Origin: Globisporangium splendens
Taxonomy: Eukaryota; Oomycota; Peronosporomycetes; Pythiales; Pythiaceae
Direction: 5' to 3'
DNA length: 64,000 nucleotides
Assembly: GCA_006386115.1 (NCBI GenBank)
Contig: VFIW01000013.1
Coordinates: 1-64,000, forward strand
Below the pieces are notes generated by a model, which was not told the origin of the DNA, did not search any database, and saw nothing but the letters and a program-made list of their open reading frames with translations. Below are positions 56,608 through 64,000 of this stretch, piece by piece (positions within the stretch are counted from its first letter, which is position 1; each line of letters starts with the position of its first letter). Made by a program: the position numbers and the translations under genes.

Positions 56608-59382
56608 ATGGCGCTGGCCAACTGCCTGCACCAGGGCAAGCTGCGGCAGTTCTCGGCGCAGTATGGCGGCTGGCTCTCGATCAACGTCGTGCTCTTCGGC
56701 CACGCGCTCGTGATGGACCCGGACGGCGACGCGCCCAGCGCCGTGGTCACCCCGCGCAAGCGCCGCAACTCGGTCAAAGCCATGTGGATGGAGCTCTTCG
56801 CGGTCGCGAGCATCGTGAGCGTGCGCAAGGAGGACAAGCCCTGGAGCATCGACATGGACGACTCGCCCGCGCTCTCGCCGCCGGCGGCCGCGCGTCGCTC
56901 GCGCCGCTCGAGCGCGTCCGAGTTCATCAGCATGGGCTTCGGCTTCACCGTCGTGACGACGAGCCCCGACCAGACCTTCCAGTTCGAGGCCGCGACCGAG
57001 ATCGAGCGCGAGGAGTGGATCCGGTGCCTCCTGTTAGCGCGCAACTTGCTCGGCGCCAACTCTAGTGCGCAGCTCTCGACCGAGCGCAGCGGCGACCCCG
57101 ATGGTGCGTTTATTTATCATGTAAATGAGCGTGTGGGGGTGATGATTCTCACAGCGGAGGACCCTCTTTTGTGTGGTTTGTGTAGCGTTCTATCGCTTCG
57201 CGTCGAGCGACTCCGAGGACAGCAACGAGTCGGACGCTGAGGATGACGAAGCAGCCAGCAAAAGCGACGCAGTGCGCGGCGAGTCGAGTCTCCGGTTGGC
57301 GCAGCCCTTGACGAGTCCACATCACACCCCGATCGTCAAGGTAAACGTGCGTCCCATTTAGTCGCCTCTCCTTAGTCTGTATATGTATATGTCGTTGCTT
57401 CTTTCTCCTGCTTTGTGTATATAGAATGCACGCATGTAGATGGATATGATGCTGCGTGTGGACACCAACGTGCACTGTTTTTTTTTCTCTCTCTCTCTCT
57501 CTGAAACAATGCTAAAATGTGTATTTGTCCCCATTTTCGCGCGGTGCTTTTGCCACAGCCGGGAAAGCATAAAGCCATCTCGCTCACGATTCTGCACATC
57601 ACGGCGACCAACGCAACGCGCGAAAGGTGAATTTGTCTGTTTTAGAACCCGCATACGCACGCTAAAAGCGCCAACAGATCGGCATGAGCGTGCGTGCGTG
57701 TTTCTCTTCTAACTCACATCCACGATCTGCTCTTTCTCGTTTATTCAGACTTGAGGTCACGATTCCACTAAGCGAGAGCTCGCAAGAAGAAATCAGCGTC
57801 AAGCAGATCAAACTGGACGCGATCCAGCAACTGCGCAACCAACTGCACCATGCCCACAATGTACGCCTCTTTCTTTCTCCTGCCATAGAGTCACACAAAG
57901 AGGCATCTCTCTCGCAGGGTTTCCTCAACTATTCTGCTTTGTGTGCTATTTTCAAGGCAACGCAGGCTTCGAGTGGACTGTTCCGTGACTTGCTGCGTCG
58001 AGAAGCCGACCACTTCGTGCTCTGCAATCAGGCGAAGGACCGGTGGTTCTCGAATGAACAGTGCCCTATTGGGTATTACATCAGCGACATTCCCGCAAGG
58101 TCCATCCGCTTGGCGTTGCTGCCGGTGAACACGATGCCGCACCCGACGATCGAAGTCGCCATTGCCGCAACCAAGAACAAAGTCAGCGATCTCTCGCAGA
58201 AGACGTACACAGCGTACATGATCGACGTGTCGTTCAACGACGTCAAGTGGCAGCTCGCGAGACGATATAAGGAATTCGACGCGCTGCACGCGCATCTAGA
58301 GGACAAGTACGGACACGTTCCGTTGCCGAAATTGCCGTCCAAGCGGCTATTCACTCCGTTGGAAGGAACTTTTGTCGACAAGCGAAGGGAGCAACTGGAG
58401 AACTACCTGAAGCAGATGATTCTTCACCCACTTGTGGGATCCGATGTGCTGTTTCTCTCGTTTTTGGGGGTCGTCAGTACGTCGCGGGATCGAGAGCTCA
58501 GCAACAACGAGAAAAACGTGCTGCACGTCACGACGCTGCATCAAAGCCTGGACTGCGGCGATATCCTTTTGTTCTCGTGTCGATTTGGGGCAAGCGTTCT
58601 GCAGCGAAAGGTGAGATGGAGTTCCCTGTGTGCTTCATATTGCATTCCTGTTTGGCATCGAATGTTCACTCACACTGATTACGTGTATGCTTGTTGCCCT
58701 TCAACAGTTTACTGGCGCCAAATACGATCATGTGGGCATTGTCGTCCCAGGAGCGTCACGGAATTTGTTACGCATCATGGAAGCCACCTCGGAAGGTATC
58801 CAAGTGTACTCGCTCAAGGCAAGATTGATGGCATACTCGCGGGAGGTCTCGAACGTCATCGCGGTTCGCAGAATCAAAGCCGAGCGCACACCGGAGATGG
58901 TGGAGCAACTGAGGCTGTTCGTGGAACGAGTAGAGGGCAATCCGTACAGCATTCTTGGGATTCTTCGGTCTAAAGGCGAGTCGGAGCGCACCATTTTGGA
59001 TACTTCTACGAAATCGCAGAGCCAAGCAACCGTCCCGTCCTCAGGCCACAACTCGGACTCGGACTCTTCAGGTTCCTCAGGTGGATCTATACCAAGCGCA
59101 CCCGCCTCGCCCACCCATCAAGCATCGTCCTCTTCCACTACGGACTCGAAGACGAAAAAGCGAAAGTACTTTTGCTCCAGTCTCGCTGCCTCGACGCTGA
59201 AACACGTCGGGTGGATCCACACGAATCACTCGTCCAGCCACTTTTGGCCAGGCAGCTTTGAAGACGGAGGGGAAGTGGAGCAATATCTAGCACCAGGGAT
59301 CACGATGGAGCCCGAAGCCGTGATCGACTGCCTTATCGTTGAAGTCGGTCTCGCGACGCAAGAACCCAAGCCAAGTCTGTAA
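56608..59382 (+). CDS. PH-PX protein with permuted papain-fold domain
   Basis: Six exons, 56608-57103, 57186-57340, 57559-57626, 57749-57860, 57918-58610 and 58708-59382, join in phase; 732 residues. Residues about 15-150 form a PH domain ending in the conserved Trp helix (ATEIEREEWIRCLLLARNLL). Residues about 325-435 form a PX domain (ARRYKEFDALHAHLEDKYG, PLPKLPSKRLF, RREQLENYLKQM). The C-terminal about 230 residues resemble a circularly permuted NlpC/P60 (YiiX/DUF830-type) fold: GDILLFSCRFG, then KYDHVGIVV supplying the His, and much later KYFCSSLAAST supplying the Cys, separated by a Ser-rich insert. Such enzymes act on lipids or peptides. The fifth exon start is uncertain because its 57-nt intron is a multiple of three without stops. 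A (TC)n run lies in the second intron. Confidence 0.85.
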
Positions 59383-59489
59383 TGCTAGCGCACTGTTCCC
59401 AGTCAAGGGCAAAAAGGAGACAAAAAAACGAGGTAATAAGTGAATTCATACGCTGTTTTGGCATCCTTTTTAACGTCTTCTGCTGGTCT

Positions 59490-62400
59490 TTAGAAGTTCT
59501 CGTCGAAAAACGTTTCCAGGTTTTTCGCGAGCGGCAAATACGGATTCGCGTTCCAGTACACAGCAATGGCTGCGAGCGCCTCGACGAATTCCGAAAACAC
59601 AAACTCGCTTTCCGTGTCGTAGCCGTTGATGCCCGCCGCGCCGCCAATGTCTCCGTCTTGCTGCACGAACGAGACCAACTGCTTGATGCGGCCGTAGGGG
59701 AAGAGCGCATCCACGAGCCGTCTGTCCTTGAGCAAACCTTCAAAGTCGTTGAGGTCCATGAGTTTGCCGCGCGAGCCCGGGTTTTTGTTTTTCTGTGAGT
59801 ACGCGGTGAAAATGCGCTTGAGTTTCTTCTCCTGTGCTTTGCACACATGCTGCAAGTCCAGATGGATCATCTGCTTCTTGAACGTGAGTCCTTGCTCCTG
59901 GAATTTCTTGGTGAGCGGCACTACTTTGTCGACGACGAGCTCCGTCACGAACGCGAGCAAACTGAGTCCCGGCACTGCAGCGCTCGTGAGTTCGGCGCTT
60001 CCTGGCGCCATGTTCATCGCGACAACGATTTGCCCGAGCATATCGCGCCGCTTTTGGTAATTATGGCGTGCGACTCGCGTCAACGCTTCAAAGAATTCGT
60101 TCGGTGTCGCGCCACGATCTTCAGGCTCATCGTCATTGTCGCCGCCACTGTTGTTACCGCCGCCTGCTGCTGCACCACTGGAAGGTGGAAGAGTAGCGCT
60201 ACTCGATGCGCTGGTTGCTGACGCCCCACCATTGCCATCGCTGCTACTGCTGTTGCTCGTTATGGTGCTGCTACTGATTGTGCTATTGCTGCTGCTGGAC
60301 TGCCTCGACTGCTGATAGATAATCTGCAAGTGCGAGCGCAGGATGTTTTTCTTGTCGGTGACGCCAGCTTTGGTCATGATCTCGAGGAATTCCTGCTCCA
60401 AGATACCTTTCCCGCCAGCGGCGCTGCCGTAGATGCGGAAAATCTTGATCAGATCGAGCACGTTGTCCTTGAACACGCGCTCGATCGCGCGCAATTCGTC
60501 TTCGTTCTCGCAGAGACCCAGAAGTTTCGAGGCTGGCAGCGCGATCCAGGACGCCAGCGTCTCCTTCTCCAGTGCGACCGAGATATTCGAGTCTTTGCCG
60601 AGCACACGCCGCGTGAAATCGTTAAATGTCTCGCGGGTCACGGCTTGTTGGTGCCAATGCGCGATCTGCGTCACGGACTTGCAGATGTCGCCAAACCGCA
60701 GGAATTGCCGGTTCACGCGCTTGATCTTGGCCAGGGAGATGTAGTATTGCTGCTGCGTAAACGGGTCAAAGTCGTCGTCGGTGAGGATCTTCTTGACTTT
60801 TTCCCATTGCGGGATGAAGAAGTTGTAGCTGAGATGGTACCGCGGCGACAACATGATCCCGGGCACGACGTAGTTGGGGTGGAAGAGGTACAAGTACACT
60901 GTGTACGCGTACAGCGAGTCGAAATCGTTGAGCGCAAACGAATCGCGGCTCACGACGTCCGGGGACAATTTCAGGATCCAATGCACCATCTTGAAGTAGA
61001 TCTTGAGCTGGACCTGAGCAGCGGGCGACAGATTCGTTGCTGTCGTCGAACTCTCGGACGCGGCGACTGATGTTGAGGTAATGCTCGCAGTCCCGGACTC
61101 GCGGATCCGTTGGTGCTCGGTCTGCGCCTCCATGGAAGTGTGGCAGAGCAACTTGAGCATCACGCCCGGGTTCGCGATGCTCGTTCGCAGATCTTGCAGA
61201 CCTTTGATCTCTTTGAACTCCTTCTTCTTCTCCCTTGTCGGACGCGCTGACTTCGCACTGAGTCGACCTGGCGCCACACTCGCTCGTTGACCAGAAGCAG
61301 AGCCAGGAGAAGGAGAAGAGATGCTCCCAGTGCCATTTGGTGCTGCTGCTGGAGACGGTGTTGACGTTGATGAAGGCAACGATGCATTTCCGACCTCGGC
61401 ACTCCGTTTGCGCTGAAAGTTGAGCCATTGCATCAAACTCTCGGACGGATGCATTTTCTGCACGCGCACCTTCGCGGACTCGAGCGAGCGCACCATGGTC
61501 TCATCGTCCTTCTCGTCACCAATGCCAAAGCCATCGGAAGATGACGCGATGTGGCCGCTGCTCAGCGCATCCAGGATCTCTTGGCCATGGAACGAGTCGA
61601 AAAAGTGACCGACTGTCGCCGGGTACATTTGCCGTAGCTGAAGTGTCTCTGTAGCAATAAACACGAGTTGGTCAAGGAAAGAAACACACGATTCATACGA
61701 GAGAAATACAAAAAAGGAAAGGCTGACTGAGAGACAAGGACCGCACGTACTGAGCACATCATGGTCGGCCTTGCGCAACGAGAGATGCAGGAGCTCCAAG
61801 ATCGTACTCGTGGCCGCAAACACGAGTCTGCGCGACTCGTCGATCGCTTCCTTGAGTTTCTCAATTTCCTGCACACCCAAGTCAATTGCGCAGCGTTTAA
61901 CACCAGAGCCACGCGTTCAAGCTTCAGAGAACGCAGAGCCACCTCACCCGCAATGCCTCGTTTGGAGTCTCATTGCTATCGTGATCGACCAGCACATTTC
62001 AAAAAAACCGTCAAAAAAACACACACACACGAAGGTGTTCGAGCTCAACAGAAAAAAGCGATTGACGTACAGCTCGGCTTCGTAATGCGACTTCATTTGC
62101 TCCAGTTTCTCCTTCGAGCGCATGCGCATGAACTTTTGCCAGAACCCCCACAGTCGCCGAAGTTTGGTCAGTTCATTCCTAGCATTGCCAGCATCCAAGA
62201 AGTCAGAATCATATATGCCTAAATGAAGTCATGCCACACAGCCAACCTCTTCGCCGCGACCGCGAACCGCTGCGCGCGCTCTTCGATCATGCGGTTCACG
62301 TATCCTTTCCACATGGCGAACGTGAGCTCTTTGCGGTTGCTCTTGATCTGGATGTTCTTGATCATGATGAGCCGCTGCATGATCGCCTCATGCTGCGCAG

Positions 62401-63525
62401 CGATCGCGTTGTGACCCTTCCACGCGACGAAGATCATGCGCGCCATCTGCTGTCGCAGCAGATTGATCGTGCAGTTCATCGTCATGACCGCTGTCCTCGC
62501 GCGCACGAGGCTTGCCTGCTTGAATTTTGCCTCGATTTTGACCGCGATGCGACCAAACTTAGCGTAATCCAGGATCTTCTTGGCCAACTACGGACGGCAA
62601 AACAGCAGCATAAATGCACTCACAAAACGCGTGAATGGACAGCGATTACGAATTATGCAAACGTACTTTTTCCGGTTTGATGTACGGCTCAACGCTCAGG
62701 ACCATGTCAATGAGGTATTTGAGTCGAGGAGCGTCGCTCATGCGCGAGCACCCACAGAAAGCGCACCGCAAAGAGATTCGTTGAGCTACAGAAGCCGCAC
62801 GACGTCGTGTGATGGTGGTTGCCTTTTGCCACTGCGAACGCTGGATTCTTCGCCTGGCTCGGTGGTGTCTCCGTAGACGTGAATGTCGCCGCTGGAGTAA
62901 TGCCACGTCGATCCACCGTACCACGGTAGACCTTTCCTCCGTCTTTGTACATGCCTGGACCCGCCGCGTCTCCGTAATGCGTCTCACCACGGTGGATACC
63001 GAGATTGTGGATCATCACGTGTGCGTAATTCATCTCGTCTTCGCCGCCACTCTCAAACTCGTCGCTCTCTCGGTCGTTATTCACTTCCGGACGAATGGAT
63101 CCACGGATGGAAACGATCGAGTGCTTCCGTGGACGCGTGGACGTGGTCGATCCAATGCTCATCCGCTTGGTGTCGAACCCTTGCTTGGACGTGATACTGT
63201 ACTTCCGCTGTGCGCTTTGTTTCCGTGTCGCGGGGAACATCGCCAGCGTTCGTGAGCGCTGCTCCGGCGTTGCGGCCCACGCCGGATGCTGTTTCTGCTG
63301 CTGGCGATGGCGGTTTGGAGACACGAGCGGGTCAAAGGCGTGCTGCATGTTATGGATCGCAGCGACAGCGACTGAGTCGCTATGCGGAGGCACCACAGAT
63401 GGCGTCGATGCACTCGACCGTTTCTGCAAAACGGGGTCCAACTGACGAGGAAGCGCCACAGAATTCGCTGACGCCGACGTCGTCAAGGGCGACAACGGCC
63501 GCGCACCGAGCCCTTGCTGTGCCAT
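59490..63525 (-). CDS. Large conserved-type protein, EF-hand-like C-terminus
   Basis: Seven exons, 63525-62922, 62785-62667, 62587-62238, 62178-62071, 61975-61948 (28 nt), 61868-61751 and 61648-59490, join in phase; about 1161 residues. The first exon is Ser/Arg-rich and probably disordered. Exons 2-4 are helical with repeated Trp/Arg/Gln motifs (VAWKGHNAIAAQHEA, FAMWKGYVNRM, RLWGFWQKFMRM), like Sfi1/IQ-style helices in cytoskeletal proteins. The large last exon has a Ser/Pro linker, a helical region and EF-hand-like helix-loop segments without clear full Ca ligands (RAIERVFKDNVLDLIKIFRI, KKLKRIFTAYSQKNK, SEFVFSEFVEALAAIAVYWN). This resembles flagellar or centrosomal proteins of protists, but that is inference. 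The exon 3 donor is ambiguous between 62238 and 62247; the exon 1 donor was chosen by phase. Confidence 0.7.
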
Positions 63526-64000
63526 CACAACGGAACACCAACGAGTACGTCAGACGCGGCAAGATTGCGTGTTTTGTACGCGAAGCCTTAGTCGTGCGTG
63601 CGAATTGCGGGTTGACAGAGTCGCTCGAGCGAAAGTTTGGTTCTTCGAGGCGACTTTTCAGGGGAGGGGGAGGCGTTGGAAACCTTTCGAGCATCGGTCA
63701 TCTTTCTAAATAAGGCATGTCAAATGCAGGACGTACAATTAGTTACGCTTGCGGACACAGTCAGTGCTTCAATCAGGCAGTTGCATGAGCTTTAATCACA
63801 CAGTCACAGAGGTGCTCTCAGTTGCAGTCTTTTTGATCAAGATTGTAACTGGCAATCGGTTGCTTTGGCTCGAGCTATCAATGCTATGCGGCCATCACTC
63901 GCCGCACAGTTCCAACTTGCGACACTCTGGTGGACGGAGAGTGCTGTTCTAAACCATCACTCACCACACCAGCATCATATAACAGTGCATTTGCTGCAAA
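63526..64000. other. Upstream flank to window end
   Basis: Holds the promoter of the minus-strand EF-hand-like gene. Short frames on both strands lack support. Confidence 0.4.

Noticed and set aside
1..64000. CRISPR arrays, bacterial operons, riboswitches or rRNA genes
   Set aside because: The window is eukaryotic nuclear DNA; no regularly spaced repeat arrays or rRNA-like sequence were seen.

Overview
This is a nuclear window from an oomycete, most likely a plant-associated Phytophthora/Pythium-type species. Four things point there. The protein-coding genes are compact and separated by a few hundred bases. Introns are short (about 57-220 nt, mostly 70-105) with GT..AG ends, and most reconstruct cleanly in phase. 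Two genes encode the WRKY19-like C-x4-C ... H-x-G-G zinc-binding repeats that are expanded in oomycetes. Mobile DNA is a Ty3/gypsy chromovirus and an RNase H-bearing LINE. No operons are expected. Genes with introns are listed as whole spans and their exon limits are given in the evidence.

Layout. 1-2.7 kb: the 3' part of a Ty3/gypsy chromovirus (integrase C-terminus plus chromodomain, polypurine tract, 535-bp 3' LTR) that carries a long antisense ORF overlapping the chromodomain region. 3.9-8.0 kb: a mucin-like type I membrane protein and a cytochrome P450, both on the minus strand. 9.9-14 kb: an intact ABCC transporter. 14.5-22.5 kb: a DEAH-box spliceosomal helicase (PRP2/DHX16 type), an unrecognised four-exon gene divergent from it, and a WRKY19-like zinc-finger gene. 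24-31 kb: a WNK kinase, a decayed ABCB transporter pseudogene and a small type I membrane protein with a Cys-rich tail. 31-36.4 kb: SDS22/PPP1R7 (minus), a divergent DIX-domain gene, and an ERK-type MAP kinase (TEY). 36.4-46.6 kb: a gene-poor, repeat-bearing block with a second WRKY19-like gene, a tiny 104-bp LINE insertion with a 14-bp target-site duplication, and a larger 5'-truncated LINE. 46.6-63.5 kb: a voltage-sensor cation channel with an unusual pore and apparent lesions, a SMARCAD1/Fun30-like remodeler, a PX protein, the RNase H2 catalytic subunit, a PH-PX-permuted-papain-fold protein, and a large EF-hand-like protein.

Functional themes: phospho-signalling (WNK, ERK, SDS22 as a PP1 regulator), phosphoinositide-reading proteins (two PX proteins), nucleic-acid maintenance (DEAH helicase, SMARCAD1-like, RNase H2A) and membrane transport (one intact ABCC beside a dead ABCB). 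The most unusual observations are the antisense ORF placed directly inside the chromovirus 3' LTR, the channel whose pore lacks a GYG filter and whose cyclic-nucleotide domain is broken, and the PH-PX-permuted NlpC/P60-like fusion. All functional calls are from motif reading only; no database search was run.
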